Shown piece by piece: positions 33,698 through 41,360 of a stretch of 64,000 nt of DNA. The notes under the pieces were generated by a model. The model worked only from the letters and a program-made list of their open reading frames with translations. It was not told where the DNA came from and ran no database searches. Both the position numbers and the translations under genes were made by a program. Location: contig DASRFB010000092.1 in assembly GCA_035651815.1 (NCBI GenBank), positions 1 through 64,000 on the forward strand. Reading direction: 5' to 3'. This DNA comes from VBDM01 sp035651815 (GTDB taxonomy: Bacteria; Pseudomonadota; Gammaproteobacteria; Burkholderiales; SG8-39). Position 1 is the stretch's first letter; every line of letters starts with the position of its first letter.

Positions 33698-34201
33698 GTG
33701 AATCCTCCCATCGTGTCCCTGCTGGTCGCCGTCGCGCGCAACGGCGTGATCGGGCGGAACAACGACCTCCCCTGGCATCTCCCCGAGGACCTGAAGCGCT
33801 TCAAGGCGCTGACGCTGGGATATCCCGTCGTCATGGGACGCAGGACCTACGAGTCGATCATCGAGCGCACGGGCAAGCCGCTTCCGGGCCGCGACAACAT
33901 CGTCGTGACGCGGCGGGCCGGGTACGCCGCGCCGGGCTGCCGCGTCGTGCACTCGCTCGAAGAGGCGCTCGCCGCCGCGTCGGGCGCGACGACGGTCTTC
34001 GTGATCGGCGGCGCCGACATCTTCGCGCTCGCGCTGCCGCTCGCGACCCGGCTCGACGTCACCGAGATCGACGCCGACGTCGAGGGCGACGTCGTCTTCC
34101 CCGCCTACGACCGCGGCGAGTGGCGCGAGGTCAGCCGCGAGCCCGGCGACGGCGCCGCGGGACTGCGTTACGACTTCGCCGTCTACGAGCGCACGAAATA
34201 A
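33698..34201 (+). CDS. folA: Dihydrofolate reductase
   Basis: It reduces dihydrofolate to tetrahydrofolate with NADPH. It has 167 residues and a GTG start. VSLLVAVARNGVIGRNNDLPWHLPEDLKRF is broken by no gap and includes the catalytic acid in DLPWHLPED; VVMGRRTYESI binds NADPH, and VFVIGGADIFALAL and DVTEIDADVEGD are conserved. It is divergent from glrK through shared -10 boxes, and convergent with the decarboxylase gene, separated by a bidirectional terminator. Confidence 0.97.
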   Translation: MNPPIVSLLVAVARNGVIGRNNDLPWHLPEDLKRFKALTLGYPVVMGRRTYESIIERTGKPLPGRDNIVVTRRAGYAAPGCRVVHSLEEALAAASGATTVFVIGGADIFALALPLATRLDVTEIDADVEGDVVFPAYDRGEWREVSREPGDGAAGLRYDFAVYERTK

Positions 34202-34227
34202 GAAGGGCGCGCCGCAGCGCGCCCTTC
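34202..34227. terminator. Bidirectional terminator between folA and the decarboxylase gene
   Basis: A perfect 11-bp stem GAAGGGCGCGC/GCGCGCCCTTC with a CGCA loop starts right after the folA stop codon, in the 45-base gap between convergent genes. The stem has short AAG/CTT ends but no long U-tract. Confidence 0.7.
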
Positions 34228-34246
34228 GTCCGCCTGGCGTCCCCCG

Positions 34247-35446
34247 TCAGATGACGCGCACCTCGGGCAGCGGAAACCCGTTGAAGTTGCTCGCGTACGC
34301 CGTGGTGTAGGCGCCCGCGTTCCTGAGATAGACGAAGTCGCCCTCCTCGATGTCCGAGGGCAGCGGCTCGTCGCGCATGACGACGTCGATCGAGTCGCAC
34401 GTCGGCCCGGCGACGTTCCACGGGATGTCGGGCCCCGAGCGGTCGGTGCGGATCTTGTACTTCAGGCCCTCGGTCGTCTCGATGATGCCGCCGAAGAGAC
34501 CCGCGTCGAGGTGCATCCAGCGCTTGCCGCCGCGCATCGCCGTGCCGATCACGCGGCACACGAAGTAGCCGGCGTCGGAGACCATGTAGCGCCCGGGCTC
34601 GGCGATGACCTTGACGTGCGCCGGGAACGCCTCGAGCGCGCGGTTCACGACCTCGCCGATCACCTCGATCGACGGGATGGGCTTGACGTGGCGCACCGGG
34701 AAGCCGCCGCCGATATTGAGCAGCCTCGGCTCGAGCCCCGCCTTCTGCATAAGGTCGAACACCTGGCGCGCCTTCTCGATGCCGACGCGCCAGTTCTCCG
34801 GGTTGCGGCATTGCGAGCCGACGTGGAACGCGACGCCGGCGAGATCGGCCTTCGTCTTCGCCGCGAGCGTCACGATCTCGCGCGTCTCGGCGCCGTGCGC
34901 GCCGAACTTGCCGCCGAGCGGCCAGTCGCTGCCGATGTTGGGCGTGTCGATGCGCAGGTAGAGCTTGGCGTCGGGCTTGATCGCGTGGATCTTCTTCAGC
35001 TCGTCGGCGCTGTCGACGACGAACCACTCGACGCCGCGGGCCGCGGCGTAGGCGATGTAGTCGCGCGACTTGAGCGGGTTCGAGTAGAAGATCTCCGCGG
35101 CGGGGACGCCCAGGCCGAGCAGCACGTCGAGCTCGGCGATCGAGGCGATCTCGAAGCCCGCGCCCTCCTCGATGAGGGCCTGCAGCACGCGCGGGTCCGG
35201 GTTCGCTTTCACCGCGTAGTGCGGGCGCACGCGCGGCATGGCGGCGGCGAAGCGGCGCGCTTTTTCGCGCACGATCGCGGAATCGATCAGGAGGAACGGC
35301 TTCTGGTAGCCGTCACGGACGGCCTGCTGGACTTTTTCGAAGTCCAGGCTCGACTCGGGGTGCGAGTCGAAGACGTGGGTTGCTTCGTATGCCTGCTGTC
35401 GGACGGATTTGATGGTTTTTTTGGCGAGACCGGCACGCATCTGCAT
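34247..35446 (-). CDS. Ornithine/lysine decarboxylase, fold III (alanine-racemase-like) PLP enzyme
   Basis: A 399-residue decarboxylase of the eukaryotic-type ODC group. The PLP lysine is in RPHYAVKANPDP (Lys80). LNIGGGFPVRHV binds the phosphate, IAEPGRYMVSDAGYF is conserved, and the active-site Cys-Asp pair is in GPTCDSIDVV. About 40 N-terminal residues precede the barrel. ODC and LDC activity cannot be separated by eye; the CDSID form fits ornithine/lysine enzymes. The ATG at 35446 follows AAGGAG by eight bases. Upstream are a 21-codon leader ORF, a hairpin over this ribosome-binding site and a strong promoter, so expression is probably controlled by translation. Confidence 0.93.
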   Translation of the reverse strand: MQMRAGLAKKTIKSVRQQAYEATHVFDSHPESSLDFEKVQQAVRDGYQKPFLLIDSAIVREKARRFAAAMPRVRPHYAVKANPDPRVLQALIEEGAGFEIASIAELDVLLGLGVPAAEIFYSNPLKSRDYIAYAAARGVEWFVVDSADELKKIHAIKPDAKLYLRIDTPNIGSDWPLGGKFGAHGAETREIVTLAAKTKADLAGVAFHVGSQCRNPENWRVGIEKARQVFDLMQKAGLEPRLLNIGGGFPVRHVKPIPSIEVIGEVVNRALEAFPAHVKVIAEPGRYMVSDAGYFVCRVIGTAMRGGKRWMHLDAGLFGGIIETTEGLKYKIRTDRSGPDIPWNVAGPTCDSIDVVMRDEPLPSDIEEGDFVYLRNAGAYTTAYASNFNGFPLPEVRVI

Positions 35447-35463
35447 CGTAGGAGCTCCTTACG
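35447..35463 (-). promoter_or_regulatory. Hairpin occluding the decarboxylase ribosome-binding site
   Basis: On the minus strand CGTAAGGAGCTCCTACG can fold as a CGTA(A)GG/CCTACG stem with an AGCT loop and one bulged A, pairing the AAGGAG Shine-Dalgarno sequence. It starts four bases after the leader ORF stop codon, so a ribosome terminating there would affect folding. Confidence 0.5.
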
Positions 35464-35466
35464 GAC

Positions 35467-35532
35467 TTACGTAACGGGAATGTCGAGCGCGAAGAAATCC
35501 TGCGAGCCGTACACCTTCCTCTTGCTTGTCAT
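35467..35532 (-). CDS. 21-residue leader peptide upstream of the ornithine/lysine decarboxylase
   Basis: A short ORF, MTSKRKVYGSQDFFALDIPV plus a final Thr, ending in TAA 20 bases before the decarboxylase start. It has the best ribosome-binding site in the window, AGGAGGT five bases before the ATG (35537-35543), which strongly argues that it is translated. The N-terminal half is basic and the C-terminal half ends in a Pro-Val-Thr, a type of ending that can stall ribosomes. I know of no named family. E. coli speF has a comparable ornithine-sensing arrest peptide (SpeFL) but of different sequence. I infer a regulatory leader peptide; it might alternatively be a small protein in its own right. 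Confidence 0.7.
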   Translation of the reverse strand: MTSKRKVYGSQDFFALDIPVT

Positions 35533-35647
35533 GATGACCTCCTGCCCAGAGTCCAAAAACCGCGGTTGCGAACCGTTCTCCAAAAGCATCGGGCCCGGGT
35601 TTGACCGTCCGCTGAGCAGACAACCGAACCGGAGCCCGTTGGCGCGA

Positions 35648-35675
35648 ATTATAGGTCCACCCCTCCCAGGGTCAA
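35648..35675 (-). promoter_or_regulatory. Sigma-70 promoter of the leader peptide/decarboxylase operon
   Basis: On the minus strand TTGACC (35670-35675), a 16-base spacer and TATAAT (35648-35653). Transcription would start near 35641, giving about 110 bases before the leader ORF and 195 before the decarboxylase. The untranslated leader contains CGGTT, AACCG and again CGGTT in succession (about 35563-35582), which allow two mutually exclusive hairpins. Confidence 0.75.
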
Positions 35676-35730
35676 GCGGAATTTTCCGCATTCGCCGGAA
35701 GGAAGCGTCCGGCGTCCGGGCGTTCCCTCC

Positions 35731-35742
35731 ACTATTAATAGT
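35731..35742. repeat. 12-bp perfect palindrome ACTATTAATAGT upstream of the decarboxylase promoter
   Basis: An AT-rich perfect palindrome in otherwise GC-rich DNA, centred about 95 bases upstream of the predicted decarboxylase transcription start. It has the form of a dimeric regulator site. The rest of the 336-base gap 35533-35868 holds the leader, the promoter and the terminator of the next gene; nothing else coding is seen. Confidence 0.4.
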
Positions 35743-35817
35743 AGGGAGATCACGCGACAAACGCAATAGCTGGTATAACGCCGAGCCCCGGGAAGCCGGC
35801 GCCTTACAAACCCTTAC

Positions 35818-35850
35818 AAAAAAGGCGGCGCCGGGAGGACCGGCGCCGCC
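35818..35850 (-). terminator. Rho-independent terminator of the exported-protein gene
   Basis: On the minus strand, stem GGCGGCGCCGG/CCGGCGCCGCC (11 bp) with a five-base loop is followed by six T residues. It lies 19 bases after the stop codon at 35869. Confidence 0.85.
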
Positions 35851-35868
35851 GCGAGGGTGCCAGGCGGC

Positions 35869-36360
35869 CTAGTCGTTGCCCTGGCGCACCGCGCCGTTGG
35901 CGATCCAGCGGTTCGCGGCGATCCGGACCAGGAAGGCGATGTTCGCCGGACTGCAGGCGGCCGGAATGACCACGTCGCCGCTGAACTGCGCGTCGCCGGT
36001 CGGGCTGAGGGGAACGAGCGGCGTGTCGACGGTGTCGTTGGTCGCGCCCGCGTTGCAGATCAGGGTGCCCTTGACCTGGTCGATCGCGCCCGGCGTGCCG
36101 ATGGTGTTGCCGCCGGCGAGCACCAGCCCGCGGACGTTGAACTCCACGTGCCCGTTGCGCAGGTTGGCCTTGGCCTCGCCCCCGGTCGTCGACCAGGGCT
36201 GGCCGCCGCCGCCGATGTTCCCGACCGCGTTTCCGGCCTGGATGATGCCGATGACGGTCTTCCACCTTACCACGTCGTCCGCCCGGGCCGAGACCGGGGC
36301 GAGCGCCGCCGCAAAACCCACGGAAATGCCGAAAAGTACTGCGATGCGCGCGTGCTTCAT
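35869..36360 (-). CDS. Exported protein of unknown function
   Basis: A 163-residue protein with a clear signal peptide (MKHARIAVLFGISVGFAAAL, cleavage after SARA). The mature part starts DDVVRWKTVIGIIQAG and is Gly- and Val-rich with alternating hydrophobic residues (EFNVRGLVLAGGNTIGTPG), consistent with a beta-structured secreted domain. Two cysteines (LICNAG and PAACSP) could form a disulfide. I recognise no named family. A TTGAGGAGACAG ribosome-binding site precedes the ATG, and a strong terminator follows. It stands alone between the decarboxylase promoter and dcd. Confidence 0.8.
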   Translation of the reverse strand: MKHARIAVLFGISVGFAAALAPVSARADDVVRWKTVIGIIQAGNAVGNIGGGGQPWSTTGGEAKANLRNGHVEFNVRGLVLAGGNTIGTPGAIDQVKGTLICNAGATNDTVDTPLVPLSPTGDAQFSGDVVIPAACSPANIAFLVRIAANRWIANGAVRQGND

Positions 36361-36455
36361 GGCTGTCTCCTCAAGGGGGTGCACCGGGCCGGACGGCCGC
36401 GGCGAAAGGTAAACAGCCGGGACGGCGGGGCATTCCGCCGTCATATTCCGGGCGG

Positions 36456-37022
36456 TCAGATCTTCGGCAGGGTGACGCCCTTCTGTCCCTGGTACTTGCC
36501 GCCGCGGTCGCGGTACGAAATCTCGCACACCTCGTCGGACTCGATGAAGATGACCTGCGCGACGCCCTCGTTGGCATAGATCTTTGCGGGCAGCGGCGTC
36601 GTGTTGGAGAACTCGAGCGTCACGTGGCCCTCCCACTCGGGCTCGAGCGGCGTGACGTTGACGATGATGCCGCAGCGCGCGTAGGTCGACTTGCCGAGGC
36701 AGATCGTCAGGACGTTCCTCGGGATGCGGAAGAACTCCACGGTGCGCGCGAGCGCGAACGAGTTCGGCGGGATGATGCAGACGTCGCCGCGGTAGTCGAT
36801 GAAGTTCTTTTCGTCGAAGGCCTTGGGATCGACGATGGTCGAATTGATGTTGGTGAAGATCTTGAATTCGGTCGAGCAGCGGATGTCGTAGCCGTAGCTC
36901 GAGGTGCCGTAGGAGACGATGCGGCGGCCGCCCATCTCCTTCACCTGCCCCGGCTCGAACGGCTCGATCATCCCGTGCCGTTCCGCCATGCGGCGGATCC
37001 AGCGGTCGGACTTGATGGTCAT
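36456..37022 (-). CDS. dcd: dCTP deaminase
   Basis: It deaminates dCTP to dUTP for thymidylate synthesis and works upstream of thyA. It has 188 residues, the usual length. Motifs: SYGYDIRCSTEF, IIPPNSFALARTVEFF, GKSTYARCGI and the catalytic Glu in EPEWEGHVTLEFSN. It lies 18 bases after apbC on the same strand, a gene pair common in betaproteobacteria. Confidence 0.97.
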   Translation of the reverse strand: MTIKSDRWIRRMAERHGMIEPFEPGQVKEMGGRRIVSYGTSSYGYDIRCSTEFKIFTNINSTIVDPKAFDEKNFIDYRGDVCIIPPNSFALARTVEFFRIPRNVLTICLGKSTYARCGIIVNVTPLEPEWEGHVTLEFSNTTPLPAKIYANEGVAQVIFIESDEVCEISYRDRGGKYQGQKGVTLPKI

Positions 37023-37040
37023 CGCTCCCCTTGCGCCTTC

Positions 37041-38129
37041 CTAGGTGTTCTGCACCACGATGTTCGGGAATTTCAGCGACATGTCCTTCTGCCGCTCGGC
37101 GATGCGCACCGCGACCCGGCGCGCGATGGCGCGGTAGGCCTCGGCGATCGGGCCGTCGGGGTCGGCCACCACGGTCGGCTTGCCCGAGTCGGCCTGCTCG
37201 CGGATCGAGATGTCGAGCGGCAGCGACCCGAGCAGCTCGACCCCGTACTCCTTCGCCATGCGCTCGGCGCCGCCGGCGCCGAAGATGTGCTCCTCGTGCC
37301 CGCAGTTCGAGCAGATGTGAGTGCTCATGTTCTCGACGATGCCGAGGATCGGGATGCCGACTTTCTCGAACATCTTGAGCCCCTTGCGCGCGTCGATGAG
37401 GGCGATGTCCTGCGGCGTGGTGACGATGACCGCGCCCGTGACGGGCACCTTCTGCGCGAGCGTGAGCTGGATGTCGCCCGTGCCCGGCGGCATGTCGACC
37501 ACGAGGTAGTCGACGTCCTCCCAGCGCGTGTCCTTCAGCAGCTGCTCGAGCGCCTGCGTCACCATCGGCCCGCGCCAGACCATCGGCGTGTCGACGTCGA
37601 TGAGGAAGCCGATCGAGATCGCCTGCACGCCGTGGCCCGTCATCGGCTCGAGCGACTTGCCGTCGCGAGACTCCGGGCGCCCGGTGATGCCGAGCATCAT
37701 CGGCTGCGACGGCCCGTAGATGTCGGCGTCGAGCACGCCGACGCGCGCGCCTTCGGCGGCGAGCGCGAGCGCGAGGTTGACCGCGGTGGTCGACTTGCCC
37801 ACGCCGCCCTTGCCGCTCGCCACCGCGACGATGTTCTTCACCCCGGGAACGAGCTTGACGCCGCGCTGCACGGCGTGCGGGACGATCTTGCTCGCGACGT
37901 TGACCTTGACCGATTCGACGCCGGCGACCGCGCGCAGGCCGGCCGAGAGGAGCTTGCGGATGGGCTCGATCTGGGTCTTCGCCGGATAGCCGAGCTCGAC
38001 GTCGAACGAGACCGAGCCGTTCTCGATCCGGATGTTGCGCGCCGACTTGGTGGACGCGAAGTCCTTGCCCGTGTTCGGGTCGACGATCCGGCTCAACGCG
38101 GCGTGAATTTGTTCCTGAGTGACGGCCAT
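37041..38129 (-). CDS. apbC: Iron-sulfur cluster carrier protein ApbC/Mrp (P-loop NTPase)
   Basis: A 362-residue scaffold or carrier for [4Fe-4S] clusters. The N-terminal MIP18/DUF59-like domain (about 1-85; SRIVDPNTGKDFAST) is followed by the ParA-like NTPase with AVASGKGGVGKSTTAVNLA. The cluster-binding pair is CSNCGHEEHIFG. The ATG at 38129 (MAVTQEQI) is chosen over 38168 because homology starts there. It is divergent from the cyclase gene and precedes dcd. Confidence 0.95.
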   Translation of the reverse strand: MAVTQEQIHAALSRIVDPNTGKDFASTKSARNIRIENGSVSFDVELGYPAKTQIEPIRKLLSAGLRAVAGVESVKVNVASKIVPHAVQRGVKLVPGVKNIVAVASGKGGVGKSTTAVNLALALAAEGARVGVLDADIYGPSQPMMLGITGRPESRDGKSLEPMTGHGVQAISIGFLIDVDTPMVWRGPMVTQALEQLLKDTRWEDVDYLVVDMPPGTGDIQLTLAQKVPVTGAVIVTTPQDIALIDARKGLKMFEKVGIPILGIVENMSTHICSNCGHEEHIFGAGGAERMAKEYGVELLGSLPLDISIREQADSGKPTVVADPDGPIAEAYRAIARRVAVRIAERQKDMSLKFPNIVVQNT

Positions 38130-38219
38130 GGCGGGTGCGAATCCGGCAATCGGGGAGCCGGCAGGCAATGGATTGATATTCTACGCCTTTCCGATGCCTT
38201 TCGAGGGTCGGTTCCAGGG

Positions 38220-38225
38220 TAGAAT
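38220..38225 (+). promoter_or_regulatory. Candidate -10 box (TAGAAT) for the cyclase operon
   Basis: TAGAAT 72 bases upstream of the cyclase start, in the gap between the divergent genes apbC and the cyclase. The -35 region is weak. Confidence 0.3.
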
Positions 38226-38297
38226 CGCGAAAAGGCCGGGACCCCACCCGACCGGGCGCGCCGGCTCAGGCGCGGGCGGAGGACAAGAGAACGAGCG

Positions 38298-39638
38298 ATG
38301 GCTGACAACACCAATCGGACCTTCATCTGCAGCGTCCTGTTTCTCGACATCGTCGAGTACTCCAGGCGCTCGGTGACCGAGCAGCTCAAGCTCAAGGAGC
38401 AGTTCAACACCACGCTGTCGGAGGCGATCTCGGGAGTCGCCGCCGACGACCGCATCATCCTCGACACGGGAGACGGCGCCGCCGTCAGCTTCCTCGGCGA
38501 CCCCGAGGACGCGATGTTCGTCGCGCTGTCGATGCGCGACGCGATCGCGAGCCAGTCGGACGGCGGGCCACTGCTGCGCGTGCGCTTCGGCATCAATCTC
38601 GGCCCCGTCCGGCTCATCAAGGACATCAACGGCCAGCCGAACATCATCGGCGACGGCATCAACGTCGCGCAGCGCATCATGACCTTCGCCGAGCCCGGAC
38701 AGATCCTGGTGTCGCGCTCGTACTACGACATCATCGCCCGGCTCTCGGAGGACTACGCGACCCTCTTCCACTACGAGGGGGCGCGCACCGACAAGCACGT
38801 GCGCGAGCACGAGGTGTACGCCGTCGGCGCGGCGCCGCGCCGGCTGCGATCGCGCACCCAGCCTCCGCCGCCGCGGAGCCGCGCGTTGTCGTTCCCGGGC
38901 TTCCGGCTGGACCGCCTCGCGAGCGGCCTCGCGGTCGACTGGAAGCTGCTCGTGGTCGCGCCCCTGGTGTTCCTGTTCATCGTCGGCTCGGCGTTCGCGG
39001 TGCGCGGCTACCGCAAGGCCGAGCAGGCCGCGCTCGTCGCCGTCGCGCCCGCGTCGCGCAGCGCGCGCGCCGAGACGCCCCGCCTCACGCCGGTGGAAGA
39101 CACGCGCCCGGCGCCCGCGCCCGTGGAGGAGCGCCCGGTCAAGCCCAGGCCCAAGGCCGAGCCGAAGCCCCCGACGCGCCAGGAGCTCGCGGCCCAGCGC
39201 GACAAGGAGCGGCAGGAAGCCGCGGCGAAGAAGGAGAAGGAAAGGCGGGAGGCGGCGGCCAAGAAGGAAAAGGAGCAGCAGGAGCTCGCGGCGAAGAAGG
39301 AGAAAGAGAAGCAGGAGCTCGCGGCGAAGAAAGAGAAGGAGAAGCAGGACCTGGCCGCGAAGAAAGAAAAGGACCGGCTCGAGCTCGCGGCGCTCGCGGA
39401 GAGGAAAGCGGCCAAGGAAAGAGAGGGCCCTCCCGGATCGCTGCAGCTGTCGGTGCTGCCGTGGGGCGAGGTGTTCGTCGACGGAAAGAAGCTCGGCGTG
39501 AGCCCGCCGCTCCATTCCGTGCCGATCACGCCCGGCAAGCACCAGCTCGAAGTGCGCAACGGGTCGTTCCCGGCGCACCGGCAGACGCTCAACGTGAAGC
39601 CGGGCGAGAGTATCATTGTCAGCCACCGGTTTCGCTGA
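38298..39638 (+). CDS. Class III adenylate/guanylate cyclase with transmembrane helix, hendecad coiled coil and PEGA domain
   Basis: A 446-residue signalling protein. Residues 1-170 are a class III cyclase domain with the metal Asp in VLFLDIVEYS (Asp17), DTGDGAAV (Asp59) and the transition-state Asn and Arg in GDGINVAQRI (Asn122, Arg126), so it may be active. One transmembrane helix (about 217-235) follows, then a Pro-rich linker, five 11-residue Lys/Glu repeats (309-363) and a C-terminal PEGA domain (about 380-446; LPWGEVFVDGKKLGVSP). With the cyclase inside, the coil and PEGA domain would be periplasmic, where PEGA domains are thought to bind cell wall or surface layers. The lipoprotein gene follows 16 bases later, then a Ser/Thr kinase. 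Confidence 0.88.
   Translation: MADNTNRTFICSVLFLDIVEYSRRSVTEQLKLKEQFNTTLSEAISGVAADDRIILDTGDGAAVSFLGDPEDAMFVALSMRDAIASQSDGGPLLRVRFGINLGPVRLIKDINGQPNIIGDGINVAQRIMTFAEPGQILVSRSYYDIIARLSEDYATLFHYEGARTDKHVREHEVYAVGAAPRRLRSRTQPPPPRSRALSFPGFRLDRLASGLAVDWKLLVVAPLVFLFIVGSAFAVRGYRKAEQAALVAVAPASRSARAETPRLTPVEDTRPAPAPVEERPVKPRPKAEPKPPTRQELAAQRDKERQEAAAKKEKERREAAAKKEKEQQELAAKKEKEKQELAAKKEKEKQDLAAKKEKDRLELAALAERKAAKEREGPPGSLQLSVLPWGEVFVDGKKLGVSPPLHSVPITPGKHQLEVRNGSFPAHRQTLNVKPGESIIVSHRFR
39222..39386 (+). repeat. Five 33-bp coding repeats (11-residue AAKKEKE units)
   Basis: Five in-frame units of 11 residues (AAKKEKERREA, then AAKKEKEQQEL and three similar) inside the cyclase gene. The 11-residue period is that of hendecad coiled coils. 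Copy number may vary between strains. Confidence 0.85.
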
Positions 39639-39654
39639 ACGAGGGAGGACGGCG

Positions 39655-40050
39655 ATGTCGCGCCGAGGATTCGCGCTGATTCTGGCGCTCGTGCTGATCG
39701 CGGGATGCAGCTCGCGTCCCATGCTGGGAATCTCGAGGGCCATCGGCACGTCCTCGAACAAGGATCTCGCCGGCGGGATCCGCGCCTACGAGAACGCCGA
39801 CTATGAAGAGTCCGAGCTCCTCCTGAAGCGCAGCATCGAGGAAGGCCTCACCTTCCAGCGCGACGAGATCACGGCGCACAAGTACCTCGCGTTCACCTAC
39901 TGCGTGACCAGCGAGGAGCGCAAGTGCCGCGAGCAGTTCCGCAAGATCCTGGAGCTCGATCCGCGCTTCGAGCTCGACAAGAGCGAGGCCGGCCACCCGA
40001 TCTGGGGCCCGGTGTTCCGCAGCACGCGCAACAGCCTGAACAAGAAGTAA
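39655..40050 (+). CDS. TssQ-like small lipoprotein with TPR-like fold
   Basis: A 131-residue lipoprotein. The ATG at 39655 follows GAGGGAGG and gives a signal peptide ending in the lipobox LIAGC (Cys18). The mature part has helical repeats (IRAYENADYEESELLLKRSI, then KYLAFTYC and CREQFRKILELDPRFELDKSEAGHP) of the kind found in TssQ-family lipoproteins associated with type VI secretion. No type VI genes are in the window, so here it more likely belongs to the cyclase/kinase module. It sits 16 bases after the cyclase and 10 before the kinase. Confidence 0.78.
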   Translation: MSRRGFALILALVLIAGCSSRPMLGISRAIGTSSNKDLAGGIRAYENADYEESELLLKRSIEEGLTFQRDEITAHKYLAFTYCVTSEERKCREQFRKILELDPRFELDKSEAGHPIWGPVFRSTRNSLNKK

Positions 40051-40060
40051 CGCGCTCGGC

Positions 40061-41284
40061 ATGAGCACCCAGCGGAGCATCGGCCGCTACGAGATCCAGG
40101 CGGAGCTCGGCCGCGGCGCCATGGGCGTCGTCTACCGCGCGAACGATCCGCTCCTCTCGCGCACCGTGGCGATCAAGACGATCAACATGGACCTCGAGCA
40201 GGACGGGATGGACGAGTACGAGGCCCGGTTCTACCAGGAGGCGAAAGCCGCCGGCGGCCTCAACCATACCAACATCGTCATCGTCTACGACATCGGCAAG
40301 ACGGGAAACCTCGCCTACATGGCGATGGAGTACATCGACGGGGTCGAGCTGCGCTCGATGCTGTCGCAGGAGCAGCCGCTGCCCGTCGCGCAGGCGCTCG
40401 ACATCGCGGCGCAGGTCGCCGAGGGCCTCGCGTACGCGCACGAGCACCAGGTCGTGCACCGCGACGTGAAGCCCGCGAACATCCTGATCACGCCGAACGG
40501 CCGCGCCAAGATCGCCGACTTCGGCATCGCGCGCATGCGCTCGGCCGAGACCCAGACGCAGACCGGCGTGATCCTCGGCTCTCCGAAATACCTGTCGCCC
40601 GAGCAGGTCGTCGGCAAGCGCGCCGATCACCGCTCGGACGTGTTCTCGCTCGGCGTGATCCTGTACCAGTGCCTGACGGGGAAGACGCCGTTCAACGGCG
40701 ACGGCGTGAGCGCCCTGATGTACCAGATCACGAACCACAACCCGGCGCCGCCGAGCACGATGAACCCGCAGGTGCCGGTGATGCTCGACTACATCATCGC
40801 CAAGGCGCTGGCGAAGTCGGTCGACGAGCGCTACCAGAGCGCGGCGGACTTCGCCGCCGACCTGCGCGAGTGCCGCAAGACGCTCGAGCCGCCGATGGAG
40901 GCGTCCAATCCCCGGCTGTCGACGAGCGGATCGAACCCGGTGCTGAGCGTGACGCAGACGGTGGTCCTCGACCGCTCGCAGACGCTGAAGCCGAAGGAGC
41001 CGCCCGCGGCCGCGGAGCCGGAGGCGGCGGCGCCGCCGGCCGAGGTGGTGCCGACGCGCGGGCTGTCGCGAGCGTTCGACTCGACCGAGGCGACGCAGCG
41101 CCTGCTCGCGCAGACGCTCGACCCGCAGAGCGAAGTCCCGCCCGAGGATCCGGAGACGACCGGCCCGGTGATGCTGCCGTACGGGCTGCGCCGTTCCCGC
41201 GCGTGGGGAGACCGCGAGAACAAGATCCTCGCGGCGACGGTGATGGCGGCGCTCGCGATCGCCGCCTGGATCATCTCGGCCTGA
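40061..41284 (+). CDS. Hanks-type Ser/Thr protein kinase, C-terminally membrane-anchored
   Basis: A 407-residue kinase. The kinase domain is at about 8-275: GRGAMGVVYRAN glycine loop, Lys39 in TVAIKTI, HRDVKPANI (Asp135), DFGIARM (Asp153) and GSPKYLSPEQ. A Pro/Ala/Glu-rich linker of about 100 residues leads to a single C-terminal helix (ILAATVMAALAIAAWIIS) that ends the protein, so it is tail-anchored with the kinase in the cytosol and almost nothing outside. It is the third gene of the cyclase-lipoprotein-kinase operon. Confidence 0.92.
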   Translation: MSTQRSIGRYEIQAELGRGAMGVVYRANDPLLSRTVAIKTINMDLEQDGMDEYEARFYQEAKAAGGLNHTNIVIVYDIGKTGNLAYMAMEYIDGVELRSMLSQEQPLPVAQALDIAAQVAEGLAYAHEHQVVHRDVKPANILITPNGRAKIADFGIARMRSAETQTQTGVILGSPKYLSPEQVVGKRADHRSDVFSLGVILYQCLTGKTPFNGDGVSALMYQITNHNPAPPSTMNPQVPVMLDYIIAKALAKSVDERYQSAADFAADLRECRKTLEPPMEASNPRLSTSGSNPVLSVTQTVVLDRSQTLKPKEPPAAAEPEAAAPPAEVVPTRGLSRAFDSTEATQRLLAQTLDPQSEVPPEDPETTGPVMLPYGLRRSRAWGDRENKILAATVMAALAIAAWIISA

Positions 41285-41360
41285 CGCTTTCCGGCATGAG
41301 CGCCGCTCCGGGAGGCCGCAGCTTCCTTGGAGTTACAATCGGGGCTTTTTGAAAGCCCGC

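Noticed and set aside
32205..33834. Long minus-strand frame (545 codons) overlapping glrK in another frame
   Set aside because: It has no recognisable domains; glrK in the alternate frame contains every histidine-kinase motif.
39655..40050. TssQ-like lipoprotein taken as proof of a type VI secretion locus
   Set aside because: No tss, hcp, vgrG or clpV genes occur in the window, so only the family resemblance is reported.
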